Positions 34,333 to 43,399 of a stretch of DNA of 64,000 nt are shown piece after piece. This stretch comes from Hyalangium gracile. Its GTDB lineage: Bacteria; Myxococcota; Myxococcia; Myxococcales; Myxococcaceae. Numbering within the stretch: position 1 is the first letter of the stretch; each line of letters opens with the position of its first letter. The translations under genes and the position numbers were made by a program. The notes beneath the pieces were generated by a model. It did not search any database, had not been told where the DNA came from, and was given only the letters and a program-made list of their open reading frames with translations. The stretch spans positions 1 to 64,000 of the forward strand of contig NZ_JAHXBG010000028.1 in the NCBI RefSeq assembly GCF_020103725.1, written 5' to 3'.

Positions 34333-36138
34333 ATGTTTCTAGTCACGCTTGCCGAGAAGGGTGGCGGCACGGAGCAGATCGAGTTCGAGAAGAACGAGAT
34401 CACCATCGGCCGCCTCGCCGGGAACGACATCGTCCTCGCCAAGGGCAACGTCTCCAAGTACCACTCGAAGATCGTTGAGAAGGACGGCAAGTTCATTGTC
34501 CTGGACATGAAGTCCACCAACGGCACCTTCGTGAACGGCAAGAAGATTGCCGGGCCGCAGGTGCTCAAGCCCACGGACAAGGTCTTCATCGGCGACTACA
34601 TCATCAACGTGGAGCCGCTGGAGGACGCTGGCGGTGACGCGGGGGCCGAGGAGGAGCCGCCTCCCGAGGAGGGCTACGACGAGGGCTACGAGGGCGAGGA
34701 GCCCTACGAGGAGGAGCCCTACGAGGAGGAGCCGCCCCCGCCCGCGCCCATGCCGGTGCGCGCCCAGCAGGCGCCCGCGGAGGTGGAGAACTCCAAGAAG
34801 AACATGCCGGCGTCGCTCGCCGCCGCCCTGCGCCGCAACAAGCGCAAGGTGGATCCGCGCATCGAGCGCTACACCCGGCTGCAGAAGGAGATCCATGACC
34901 GGCTGATCGAGTACCTCGACCTGCGCCGCATGGACATGGACCGGCTCGGCGACGAGGAGCTGTGGCGCAGGACCGAGAAGGCCATCCGCGACATCATCGA
35001 CCAGATGGACGCGGACCAGGAGCTCCCGGAGGACGTGGACCGGGAGGAGCTGCTCACCGACGTCATCAACGAGGCGCTGGGGCTGGGGCCCCTCGAGGCG
35101 TTCCTCGCGTCGGAGGAGATCAGCGAGATCATGGTGAACCACGCCAACCAGATCTACATCGAGCAGCGTGGCCAGCTGACGCTGTCGGAGAAGACGTTCT
35201 CCTCCAACCAGGCGGTGCTCGGCGTCATCGAGCGCATCGTGGCGCCCATCGGCCGGCGCATCGACGAGTCCAGCCCGCTGGTGGACGCGCGCCTCAAGGA
35301 CGGCAGCCGCGTCAACGCCATCATCCCGCCGCTGGCGCTCAAGGGCCCGTGCATCACCATCCGCAAGTTCAAGAAGGACGCGCTGAAGATCCAGGACTTG
35401 ATCAAGTTCAAGACCATCACCGCGCAGATGGCCGAGTTCCTGGAGATGTGCGTTCGGGCGCGCAAGAACATCGTCATCTCCGGCGGCACGGGCTCCGGGA
35501 AGACGACGACGCTGAACATCATCAGCTCGTTCATCCCCGAGGGTGAGCGCATCATCACCGTGGAGGACGCCGCCGAGCTGCAGCTGCCCCAGGAGCACTG
35601 GGTGCAGCTGGAGAGCCGCCCGCCCAACCTGGAGGGCAAGGGCGCCATCACCATCCGCGATCTGGTGAAGAACTGCCTGCGCATGCGGCCCGACCGCATC
35701 GTCGTGGGCGAGTGCCGCTCCGGCGAGACGCTGGACATGCTCCAGGCGATGAACACGGGCCACGACGGCTCGCTCACCACGCTGCACGCCAACACGCCGC
35801 GCGACGCCATCGCCCGGCTGGAGACGATGGTGCTCATGTCCGGCATGGAGCTGCCGGTGAAGGCCATCCGCGAGCAGATCGCCAGCGCCGTTCACATGAT
35901 CGTGCAGCAGACGCGCTTCTCGGACGGCACGCGGAAGATCTGCTTCATCACCGAGGTGTCCGGCATGGAGGTCGACATCGTGACCCTGCAGGACATCTTC
36001 TATTACAAGCAGGACGGCTTCACGGAAGACAACAAGGTGCGCGGGCGCTTCGTGGCCTCCGGCTTCGTGCCCAAGTTCTACGATGACCTGCAGCGCAAGG
36101 GCATCCCCGTGAACATGAGCATCTTCCGCGAGGACTAG
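34333..36138 (+). CDS. kilF: FHA-fused CpaF/TadA secretion ATPase
   Basis: A 601-residue fusion. An N-terminal FHA domain (about 1-95: EITIGRLAGNDIVL, VSKYHSKI, MKSTNGTFVN) joins, through an acidic/Pro linker with EEPYEEEPYEEEPP, a full CpaF-type ATPase. The ATPase has Walker A GGTGSGKTTT with Lys at about 390, the Asp box (IITVEDAAEL), the Walker B region (MRPDRIVVGECR) and the His box (TTLHANTP). It powers fibre extension or retraction at the inner membrane. Fusion of FHA to the motor implies phospho-threonine control. Homologue of KilF of M. xanthus. Confidence 0.9.
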   Translation: MFLVTLAEKGGGTEQIEFEKNEITIGRLAGNDIVLAKGNVSKYHSKIVEKDGKFIVLDMKSTNGTFVNGKKIAGPQVLKPTDKVFIGDYIINVEPLEDAGGDAGAEEEPPPEEGYDEGYEGEEPYEEEPYEEEPPPPAPMPVRAQQAPAEVENSKKNMPASLAAALRRNKRKVDPRIERYTRLQKEIHDRLIEYLDLRRMDMDRLGDEELWRRTEKAIRDIIDQMDADQELPEDVDREELLTDVINEALGLGPLEAFLASEEISEIMVNHANQIYIEQRGQLTLSEKTFSSNQAVLGVIERIVAPIGRRIDESSPLVDARLKDGSRVNAIIPPLALKGPCITIRKFKKDALKIQDLIKFKTITAQMAEFLEMCVRARKNIVISGGTGSGKTTTLNIISSFIPEGERIITVEDAAELQLPQEHWVQLESRPPNLEGKGAITIRDLVKNCLRMRPDRIVVGECRSGETLDMLQAMNTGHDGSLTTLHANTPRDAIARLETMVLMSGMELPVKAIREQIASAVHMIVQQTRFSDGTRKICFITEVSGMEVDIVTLQDIFYYKQDGFTEDNKVRGRFVASGFVPKFYDDLQRKGIPVNMSIFRED

Positions 36139-36145
36139 CGCCGCC

Positions 36146-38377
36146 ATGCCTACCCTGGTCGTCCGTCATCCCGACGGCAGCGAAACCGAGCACGAGCTCA
36201 CTGGCGAGCTGAAGATTGGCCGCCAGGATGGCAACGATCTGATCCTCAGCGAGGGCGGCGTCTCTCGCCAGCACGCCAGGCTCTACGTCGAGGGCGGCAA
36301 GGTGGTGCTGGAGGATCTCGGCAGCGCCAACGGCACCTACGTGGACGAGGAGCGCATCGAGGGGCCCACCGTCCTCACGCCCCAGTCCCAGGTGGTGCTG
36401 GGCGACTACGCGCTGAAGCTCAAGGGCAGCGCGCGTGCGAACACCTCCATGGCCGGGGCTCGCGGCAGGCCCCCGCGCTCCGGTGCCTCGGCGCCCGGGC
36501 TGGGCTCCGAGGAGGGGGCTCCCAGGGCCACCCGCGCGCTGCCCAGCGTCAAGCCGGCGCGGCCTCCGGGCTCGTCGCTGGCCAGGCGCGAGCGCCCGGC
36601 CCCGGCGGAGGCTCCGGCCGCGGGCGCGGGGCCGGTGCTCCGCGGCCTGACGGGCCCCTGGGCGAACAAGACATATCCCCTCAAGGGCAAGGTGATGGTG
36701 GGCCGCGCGCCGCCGGCCGCCGTGCTGCTGGAGGACGACTCGATCAGCCGCAAGCACGCGGAGCTGGAGCGCAACGCGCGCGGGACGGTGCTCCTGCGCG
36801 ATCTGGGCAGCGCCAACGGCACGCTCCTCAACGGCGAGCGGCTCGGCCAGGAGCCGGTGGAGATCTCCCCGGGCGACATCATCCAGTTCGGCATGGTGGA
36901 GGTGGTGTTCGAGTCGGGTGACGAGGCCAGCAGCGCTCCGTCGCGCCGGGGCGAGAAGGGCGCGGCGCCGGCTCGGGGCAAGGGCGGCGATCCGAGCGAC
37001 GCTCCGCCCGCCGACAAGCGCAAGAAGCTGCTCGTGGTGGCGGCCGCGGCGGTCGGCGTCCTGCTGGTGGCGGGCGTCGTCAAGCAGCTCACCGCCTCGC
37101 CGGCGCCACCGCCGGAGCTCGTCGGCGCGCAGGGGCCGCAGGTGGATCCCCAGGCGCAGCTCCAGGAGTTCCTCAACGAGTGCCGCTCCTTCGCATCCAT
37201 GGAGCTGGGCAACGAGCCCCAGTGGGGCAAGGCCGAGGCCGCCTGCGACAAGGCGCTCAACATCGATCCCATCAACAGCGAGGCCAACACCCTCATCAAG
37301 CGCATCAAGCTGGAGAAGGAGGCCTCCGAGTACTTCACGCAGGGCTCCAAGCTGCTCCAGCGCCTCAAGGAGGATGAAGCGCTGGATCTGCTGCGGAAGA
37401 TTCCCAAGGAGAGCCAGTACTTCCGCCGCGCCAAGATCAAGGTCGACGAGGCGATGGAGCAGGTGAAGAAGAAGGCGCTGGATGACTGCAAGCGCTACCT
37501 GAACGACAACCAGTGGGCCGCGGCGGTGCCACGCTGCGATCGCTACATGGGCTTCTGGTGCCAGGGCGTGGAGCGCGAGGAGCTGGAGCCGCCGCTGGGC
37601 TTCACCCTCTCGCTGGAAGGGCGGATCGGCAAGAAGCAGTGGCGCCCGAAGGACAAGCTCTTCGTCCAGTTCCTCCAGGCGCGCAAGCGGCTGGATCCGC
37701 AGATGGAGCCCTGGAAGTGCCCGGTGACGGACTTCGGCGCCAAGGAGGTGGTCGAGGGCCCCGAGGGGATGGTGAAGAAGATGTTCAAGGAGCGCTACCC
37801 CAACGCCTACATGGCCGCGGCCATGGTCGACTACTGGGCCGGGCGCGGCAACGAGGCCTTCGCCAAGCTGCAGAAGGTGCGCTCCAACTACGAGCTGGCC
37901 TCGCTGCACGGGCAGGTGGACCTGCTGCTCCAGGACGTGGGCGCCGTGGACAACCTCTTCAAGACGGGCTCCTCGCTGCTGGCGACGAACGACGTGGAGA
38001 AGGCCGCCGAGCCGTTCGACGAGGCGCTGGAGGTGGACAAGCGCGTCATGGGCGAGCTGTGGGAGCGCGCCCCGTCCTTCTACCGGCGCAGCATCCAGCA
38101 GGACATCGCCGACAAGGCCTACAACCACGGCCGCGACTGGGCCAAGCGCGAGGATCAGCGCCGGGCGTGCCGGATCTGGAAGGTCGGCTTCCGCTTCTAC
38201 AAGGGCAACACGGACCTCATCCGCGTGCTGAGCAACGTGTGCTCCACGCAGGGCACCCGGCTGTTCTCCTCCGCGGGCCGCTGCGAGGATCTGGCCGAGG
38301 TGCTCGAGTGGGCGGTGCCGGGCGACGGGCTCGAGGAGAAGGTGGCCAAGAAGCGCGAGGAGGGCGGCTGCAAGTAG
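36146..38377 (+). CDS. Double-FHA transmembrane protein of the Tad/Kil-like cluster
   Basis: A 743-residue protein. FHA domain 1 is at about 1-95 (LKIGRQDGNDLIL, VSRQHARLY, LGSANGTYVD) and FHA domain 2 at about 165-255 (VMVGRAPPAAVLL, SRKHAELE, LGSANGTLLN), separated by a Pro/Arg-rich linker. One transmembrane helix (about 295-312, LLVVAAAAVGVLLVAGVV) leads to a large helical C-terminal region (about 330-743) with TPR-like repeats. It is likely a cytoplasmic phospho-reader joined to a periplasmic scaffold. It starts 7 bp after the ATPase stop, so the two are co-translated. Confidence 0.85.
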   Translation: MPTLVVRHPDGSETEHELTGELKIGRQDGNDLILSEGGVSRQHARLYVEGGKVVLEDLGSANGTYVDEERIEGPTVLTPQSQVVLGDYALKLKGSARANTSMAGARGRPPRSGASAPGLGSEEGAPRATRALPSVKPARPPGSSLARRERPAPAEAPAAGAGPVLRGLTGPWANKTYPLKGKVMVGRAPPAAVLLEDDSISRKHAELERNARGTVLLRDLGSANGTLLNGERLGQEPVEISPGDIIQFGMVEVVFESGDEASSAPSRRGEKGAAPARGKGGDPSDAPPADKRKKLLVVAAAAVGVLLVAGVVKQLTASPAPPPELVGAQGPQVDPQAQLQEFLNECRSFASMELGNEPQWGKAEAACDKALNIDPINSEANTLIKRIKLEKEASEYFTQGSKLLQRLKEDEALDLLRKIPKESQYFRRAKIKVDEAMEQVKKKALDDCKRYLNDNQWAAAVPRCDRYMGFWCQGVEREELEPPLGFTLSLEGRIGKKQWRPKDKLFVQFLQARKRLDPQMEPWKCPVTDFGAKEVVEGPEGMVKKMFKERYPNAYMAAAMVDYWAGRGNEAFAKLQKVRSNYELASLHGQVDLLLQDVGAVDNLFKTGSSLLATNDVEKAAEPFDEALEVDKRVMGELWERAPSFYRRSIQQDIADKAYNHGRDWAKREDQRRACRIWKVGFRFYKGNTDLIRVLSNVCSTQGTRLFSSAGRCEDLAEVLEWAVPGDGLEEKVAKKREEGGCK

Positions 38378-38394
38378 CTGCCCGGGCAGGGCCC

Positions 38395-38454
38395 CAGGCG
38401 CCCGCCGCGGCGCCTGTGAGGGGCGTGGACAGGGCCGGACAGGCGCGCTAAGGC
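38395..38454 (+). promoter_or_regulatory. Hairpin and polA promoter
   Basis: CAGGCGCC (38395-38402) pairs with GGCGCCTG (38409-38416), a likely end for the secretion cluster transcript, though without a U tract. After it, TGGACA (38426-38431), 17 bp and TAAGGC (38449-38454) form a promoter-like pair, 6 bp before the polA ATG. Confidence 0.4.
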
Positions 38455-38460
38455 CGGGGC

Positions 38461-41172
38461 ATGGTCCCGAGCTCCACGGGCTCCGCGCCCCGTCTCACCC
38501 TGATCGACGCCTCGAGCTTCATCTTCCGCGCCTACCACGCCATTCCTCCGCTCTCCACGAGCAAGGGGGTGCCCACCAACGCCGTGCTGGGCTTCACGCG
38601 GATGCTGCTCAAGGCCATCAAGGATCTGCAGCCCACGCACCTGGCGCTGGCCTTCGACAAGGAGAGCCGCACCGAGCGCCAGAAGATCGATCCCAACTAC
38701 AAGGCCAACCGCGAGGGCCCGCCCGAGGATCTGGTGCCCCAGTTCGAGCTCATCCGCAAGGTGGTGGAGGCGCTCAACGTGCCCGTGCTCGAGGTGGCCG
38801 GCTGGGAGGCGGATGACGTCATCGGCACCCTGGCCAGGCGCGCCAAGGAGGAGGGCTTCTGCGTCGAGGTGGTGACGGGCGACAAGGACTTCATCCAGAT
38901 CGTCGACGAGGACGTGCGCCTCTTCGATCCGATGAAGGACGTGCACACCGGCCCGGCGGAGGTGAAGGCGAAGCTGGGCATCGAGCCCAGGCAGATGCGC
39001 GACTACCTGGCGCTGGTGGGCGACGCGGTGGACAACGTGCCCAAGGTGCCCGGCATCGGCCCCAAGACGGCCACCGAGCTCATCCAGCAGTTCGGCGACG
39101 TGGACACGCTGCTGGCCCGGCTGGACGAGGTGAAGAAGCCGAAGATCCGCGAGGCGCTGGCCTCGCACCGGGACTCGCTGCTGATGGCCCGGCAGCTCGT
39201 CACGTTCAAGACGGACCTGGATCTGAAGATCACCATCCCGGAGCTGGCCCGGCGCCCCATCCACACGGACAAGGCCAAGCAGCTCTTCACGGAGCTGGAG
39301 TTCTACCGGCTGGTGGCCGACCTGCCCACGGACACCGCCGCCGCGCCCAAGCCCGCCGAGGCGCCCGTGCCCGCGGCCTCCGCCACACCCGCCGCGCTCC
39401 TCACCACCGAGGAGGAGCTGAAGGCCTTCGCGGACGCCGCGCGCGCGGCGGGCTCGCTCTTCCTGGTGCCGGCCTACGAGGGGGCTCCCTTCACCGCGCC
39501 GCTGGTGGGCCTGGGGCTGGCGCTGCCGGACGGGCGCACGGCCTACGTGCCCCTGCGCCACCAGCAGCTCGGCGCCCGCCAGGTGCCTCCGGCCACCTTC
39601 ACCACCGTGATGCGCTCGCTCATCGAGGACGCGGCGGTGAAGAAGGGCGGGCACGATCTCAAGGCGGCCGCGCTGGTGCTCGCCGGCGGCGGGATGACGC
39701 TGCGCGGGGCTCATGACGACGTGGAGCTGCTCAGCTACCTGCTCAACCCCTCGCGCCGGGAGCACGCGCTGGCGGACCTGTCCCGCGAGCGGCTGAGCAC
39801 GGAGCTGCCCGAGCTGCCAGCCTCCACGGCGGGCAAGAAGGGCAGGGCGCTGGCGGACCATGTGCCGGAGGAGGTGGCGCAGGCGTACGCGTCCCGCGCG
39901 GACGCGGCCCGGCGGCTGGCCCCCACGCTCTGGAAGGAGCTGGAGGAGGCGGGCATGGCGAAGCTGGCGCGCGAGCTGGAGCTGCCGCTGCTGCCGGTGA
40001 TCGCGCGGATGGAGCAGCGGGGCGTGAAGCTGGACACCTCCGTGTTCCAGACGATCTCCGCCAAGGTGGACGCCGAGTGCGAGTCCCGGGTGAAGAACAT
40101 CCACCAGCTGGCCGGCGAGGAGTTCAACGTCGGCTCCAACCCGCAGCTGGCGCAGGTGCTCTACGAGAAGCTCAAGCTGCCCGTGCTCAAGAAGGGCAAG
40201 ACGGGGCCCTCCACCGATCAGGAGGTGCTGGAGAAGCTGTCCGAGCAGCACCCGCTGCCCGGCGCCATCCTCGAGTACCGCTCGCTGTCCAAGCTCAAGA
40301 GCACGTACCTGGACACGCTGCCGGGCCTGGTGGCGAAGGACGGGCGCATCCACACCACCTACCACCAGGCGGCCACCGCCACCGGGCGGCTGTCCTCGTC
40401 GGATCCGAACCTGCAGAACATCCCCGTGCGCACGGACCTGGGCCGGGAGATCCGCCGCGCCTTCGTGGCCGAGCCGGGCCACCAGCTCGTCTCCGCGGAC
40501 TACAGCCAGGTGGAGCTGCGGCTGCTGGCCCACATCGCCGAGGATCCCGTCCTCATCGACGCCTTCCAGCATGACGAGGACATCCACAGCCGCACCGCGG
40601 CGGAGATCTTCGGCACCACGCCGGACAAGGTGGATCGCGATCAGCGCCGGGTGGCGAAGACGGTGAACTTCGGCATCGCCTACGGCCTGTCGCCGCACGG
40701 CCTGTCCACGCGCCTGGGCATCCATGTGGAGGAGGCGCGTGACATCATCGAGCGCTACTTCACCCGCTACGCCGGCATCCGCCGCTACCTGGAGGACACC
40801 GTCGCCCAGGCGCGGCGCACCGGCTACGTGGAGACGATGTTCGGCCGGCGCCGGCTGATGGCGGATCTGCTCTCGCGCAACCGCCAGGTGGCCCAGGCCG
40901 CCGAGCGCGCCGCGATCAACATGCCCATCCAGGGCACCGCGGCGGACCTCATCAAGAAGGCCATGCTGGCGGTGGACGAGGCGCTCACGAAGGAGCAGCT
41001 GCGCACGGTGATGCTGCTCCAGGTGCACGACGAGTTGCTCTTCGAGGCGCCGGACGCCGAGGTGGAGCAGGTGAAGGAGCTGGCGCGCCGCTGCATGTCG
41101 CAGGTGGCCACGCTCAAGGTGCCGCTCAAGGTGGACGTGGGCGCGGGGAAGACGTGGGCGGACGCCCACTGA
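38461..41172 (+). CDS. polA: DNA polymerase I
   Basis: A 903-residue family A polymerase for Okazaki fragment processing and repair. The N-terminal 5'-3' exonuclease domain (about 1-290) is complete (LIDASSFIFRAYHA, GWEADDVIGTLA, GDKDFIQIV). The polymerase domain has motif A DYSQVELR with Asp at about 680, motif B RRVAKTVNFGIAYG and motif C QVHDELLF with Asp857/Glu858. The middle 3'-5' exonuclease-like domain lacks the DxE pair (LFLVPAYEGA in place of the E. coli DTET block) and the second-motif Asp (GHDLKAAAL), so proofreading is probably absent. Confidence 0.97.
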   Translation: MVPSSTGSAPRLTLIDASSFIFRAYHAIPPLSTSKGVPTNAVLGFTRMLLKAIKDLQPTHLALAFDKESRTERQKIDPNYKANREGPPEDLVPQFELIRKVVEALNVPVLEVAGWEADDVIGTLARRAKEEGFCVEVVTGDKDFIQIVDEDVRLFDPMKDVHTGPAEVKAKLGIEPRQMRDYLALVGDAVDNVPKVPGIGPKTATELIQQFGDVDTLLARLDEVKKPKIREALASHRDSLLMARQLVTFKTDLDLKITIPELARRPIHTDKAKQLFTELEFYRLVADLPTDTAAAPKPAEAPVPAASATPAALLTTEEELKAFADAARAAGSLFLVPAYEGAPFTAPLVGLGLALPDGRTAYVPLRHQQLGARQVPPATFTTVMRSLIEDAAVKKGGHDLKAAALVLAGGGMTLRGAHDDVELLSYLLNPSRREHALADLSRERLSTELPELPASTAGKKGRALADHVPEEVAQAYASRADAARRLAPTLWKELEEAGMAKLARELELPLLPVIARMEQRGVKLDTSVFQTISAKVDAECESRVKNIHQLAGEEFNVGSNPQLAQVLYEKLKLPVLKKGKTGPSTDQEVLEKLSEQHPLPGAILEYRSLSKLKSTYLDTLPGLVAKDGRIHTTYHQAATATGRLSSSDPNLQNIPVRTDLGREIRRAFVAEPGHQLVSADYSQVELRLLAHIAEDPVLIDAFQHDEDIHSRTAAEIFGTTPDKVDRDQRRVAKTVNFGIAYGLSPHGLSTRLGIHVEEARDIIERYFTRYAGIRRYLEDTVAQARRTGYVETMFGRRRLMADLLSRNRQVAQAAERAAINMPIQGTAADLIKKAMLAVDEALTKEQLRTVMLLQVHDELLFEAPDAEVEQVKELARRCMSQVATLKVPLKVDVGAGKTWADAH

Positions 41173-41178
41173 GCGACC

Positions 41179-41228
41179 AAAAAAATACGCGGGAGAAGCG
41201 CCGACCCCCGACGGCGCTCCCCCCGCGT
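41179..41228 (-). terminator. Minus-strand terminator, converging on polA
   Basis: Nested stems ACGCGGG (41187-41193) with CCCGCGT (41222-41228) and AGCGCCG (41197-41203) with CGGCGCT (41212-41218). They are followed on the minus strand by a T7 tract (A7 at 41179-41185 on the plus strand). It should end transcripts from the gene at 41455-41973, and the stem may also stop polA transcripts. Confidence 0.72.
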
Positions 41229-41352
41229 CCCCCTCCCCAAAAACACGGCCGACCCGTCCGACCGACGAGGCGCGCGGACCCCCATCCACGCGTCCCAAGC
41301 GGCCCTCTGGCTAGCTCACCGGCCCCCATTGCCGGGAACACGCCCCCCGTTT

Positions 41353-41385
41353 CGTGTCACGAAGACCCCCAAGCCCCGTGACACG
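41353..41385. repeat. 9-bp inverted repeat CGTGTCACG / CGTGACACG
   Basis: CGTGTCACG (41353-41361) and CGTGACACG (41377-41385) form a perfect inverted repeat with a 15-nt spacer. It lies in a C-rich, non-coding 280-bp gap between polA and the minus-strand gene at 41455. The rest of that gap, beyond the terminator, shows no gene. Confidence 0.5.
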
Positions 41386-41454
41386 CCCCCATCCACCGCC
41401 GGCCCTCGGACGCTCCCTTTGGGGAAGCATCAAGCCGGACGGGTCGGCACTCCC

Positions 41455-41973
41455 TCAGTGAAGCGCGGCGCGAGCAGACTCGGTGCCGGGCTGTTGCACC
41501 CGGGGCTCCGAGGGACGCTCGAACCACTCCACCACCAACCCTCCGAACGGCACGCGAGGCTCCTCGGCCCCGGTGTCCTTGAGGCGCTGCAGCAGCGCCA
41601 CCGCTGAATCCACGGCCTCGTCCAGGCTGCGGTTGATCACCGCGCGCTCCGGGTCTCCGCCGCCGAGCACCTCCACGGCGTCCACCAGGCAGCGCCGCAG
41701 GACGGCGAACTCGTCATAGAGGCCTCGGGCGCCGCGATCCGGCGACAGGCGCAGCACCGCGCGGGTGCGGCTCCAGGGGCTCGACTTCTCCCCGGCGAGG
41801 CTCAGGCCCAGCTCGCGGATGAAAGGCTCTACCAGTCCATCCAGCAGGCTCTGCGGCGGGTGGAGCTGATTGCCCCCGGTGCACCGAACCCGCCGCCACG
41901 CCGCGGCGAGCCTGTCCGGCTGGTGGGTGAAGACCCGAGCCACTCCGGCAGCTCGCTTCGCACGCTCTGTCAT
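41455..41973 (-). CDS. Hypothetical protein, possibly RsbRD-N-like
   Basis: A 172-residue soluble protein (MTERAKRAAGVARVFTHQPD...). The segment LRRCLVDAVEVLGGG...NRSLDEAVDSAVALL resembles the helical RsbRD N-terminal sensory domain found before histidine kinases in many myxobacterial proteins, but this is a weak impression. The start ATG (41973) has GGAGG about 8 nt upstream on the minus strand; an upstream in-frame TTG is less likely. It seems to be a single-gene unit with its own terminator at 41179-41228. The upstream 283 bp (41974-42256) hold a hairpin but no gene. Confidence 0.65.
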   Translation of the reverse strand: MTERAKRAAGVARVFTHQPDRLAAAWRRVRCTGGNQLHPPQSLLDGLVEPFIRELGLSLAGEKSSPWSRTRAVLRLSPDRGARGLYDEFAVLRRCLVDAVEVLGGGDPERAVINRSLDEAVDSAVALLQRLKDTGAEEPRVPFGGLVVEWFERPSEPRVQQPGTESARAALH

Positions 41974-42126
41974 CTCTGGTGTCCTCCGCGTCACGCCGGG
42001 GGACAAAGCAAAGCGCTGGCCAGCGCTCGCAAACGGCTCGGGCTCAAGGAAATCAGCCCTTTGGACAGCACCCTCGCGCGGAGGGGAGGGGGTGGAGCCG
42101 TAATTTCTCCGGTTGGGGTTCCGAAA

Positions 42127-42150
42127 GGATGGGCGTGGGCACGCCCATTC
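42127..42150. terminator. Hairpin downstream of the metallopeptidase gene
   Basis: A 10-bp stem (42127-42136 with 42141-42150, one G-U) with loop GGGC, about 105 bp past the stop of the minus-strand gene at 42257. No U tract follows on either strand, so it is only a candidate transcript end. Confidence 0.4.
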
Positions 42151-42256
42151 CTACTGCCCGGCCCGTGTCATCTGAGGTAGGCACTGCCACTGTGGGGCTG
42201 TGAGCGGATCCGGGGCACATGGGTTGCTGCCCTGGGTGCCCTTCGTCCAGCGCCCC

Positions 42257-43399
42257 TCAGTGCAGCGTGGGCTTGGGCGGAGGCGTGCGGGGGCCGTGCT
42301 CGCCGTCATCCTCCACGAAGTCTCGCGGCTCCTCCGGCGGGGGCGGCTGCTCGGCCCACTCCGGGAGGGCGGGCTCGGCGGGAGGCGGGGGCAAGCCCTG
42401 CTGCGCGGCCTCGGCGGCCAGCACGCGAAGCGCGGCGTCCTCGGCGGCCTCCTCCGCGGACATGGCCTCCAGGCGTGCGGCCTGCTGCCGGCGGCGGCGG
42501 ACATAGGCCACCACGCAGAGCGCCGGGGCCAGCAGCCACACCAGCTGCATGCTCGTGGTCAGCGGCAGCCAGCCGAAGCGCGTGGACAGCCCCTCGCGCC
42601 AGTGGGCCTCCTCCACGTCCAGCGAGGAGCGGAAGGCCTTGCCGAAGGCCATCTGGAACGGCTCGCCCCTGGCCATGCCGTCGATGAGCTGGTTCATCGC
42701 CCCCGGCCCGTGCCGGCCGGCCAGGTACGCCACGAAGTCCGCGCTCTGGGCATAGGCCACCTCCACGTCCGCGGGCATGTCCGGCCAGCTGTCGGACAGA
42801 TCCTCGAAGTGGAGCACGTTCTGCTGCGTCACCGCGCGGAAGAGCGCGGCGTAGTGCGTGACGACGAGGCGCTCGCCCGCGAGGTGCTGGGCCAGGCCCT
42901 CCTGGAACCAGCGCGGCCAGCCCTTGGCGAACTGCCCCAGCGCCACGTGCGCCAGCTCGTGCCGCAGCGTGGTGGCGCCCTCGGGCTCGAACAGGGTCCG
43001 TGCGTCCAGGAGGATGATGTTGTGCGTGGGGTATGCCAGCGCCACCGCCCACCTGGGCGGCGCGCCACCCGGCAGTGCCAGGGCCTCGTACTCCTTGCGA
43101 TCGCGGCCGATGCGGATCTCCGTCCGGCCCTGCCAGTCGCGGCCGAGCACCTTCACGAAGGAGTCCCGCACCGCCTCGATCCGCTCCGCCAGCGCCTGGG
43201 CCGAGCCCTTGGAGCCGTGCGTGTAGAGGATGCGGAAGCGCGGGGTGACGAGCTCGTCCTCGACGATGTCAGGGCGCGGGGTGGGGACCAGCGCGGGCTC
43301 CGCCAGTCCGTGGGCGCTCGGAGGAGGCTCCACGGCCTCCGCCAGGGGCGAGACCAGGAGCAGGAAGAGGAGCAGCAGCAGGCGCCGGAGGGGGTTCAC
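42257..43399 (-). CDS. Peptidase MA-like metallopeptidase, membrane-anchored
   Basis: A 380-residue exported zinc peptidase. A signal peptide (LLLLLFLLLVSPLAEA) is followed by the gluzincin motif HELAH (about 147-151) with the third zinc ligand Glu at about 167 (FQEGLAQH). One transmembrane helix near 287-303 (LVWLLAPALCVVAYV) and an acidic/Pro-rich cytoplasmic tail close the protein. The active site is predicted in the periplasm. The start is GTG at 43399, overlapping the stop of the DUF167 gene (GTGA). It is the last gene of the divIVA-DUF167-peptidase operon. Substrate unknown. Confidence 0.82.
   Translation of the reverse strand: MNPLRRLLLLLFLLLVSPLAEAVEPPPSAHGLAEPALVPTPRPDIVEDELVTPRFRILYTHGSKGSAQALAERIEAVRDSFVKVLGRDWQGRTEIRIGRDRKEYEALALPGGAPPRWAVALAYPTHNIILLDARTLFEPEGATTLRHELAHVALGQFAKGWPRWFQEGLAQHLAGERLVVTHYAALFRAVTQQNVLHFEDLSDSWPDMPADVEVAYAQSADFVAYLAGRHGPGAMNQLIDGMARGEPFQMAFGKAFRSSLDVEEAHWREGLSTRFGWLPLTTSMQLVWLLAPALCVVAYVRRRRQQAARLEAMSAEEAAEDAALRVLAAEAAQQGLPPPPAEPALPEWAEQPPPPEEPRDFVEDDGEHGPRTPPPKPTLH

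Noticed and set aside
41229-41454. A coding gene in the C-rich gap after polA
   Set aside because: Plus-strand frames here (for example 41154-41381) are Pro/Arg-rich low-complexity translations without start signals.
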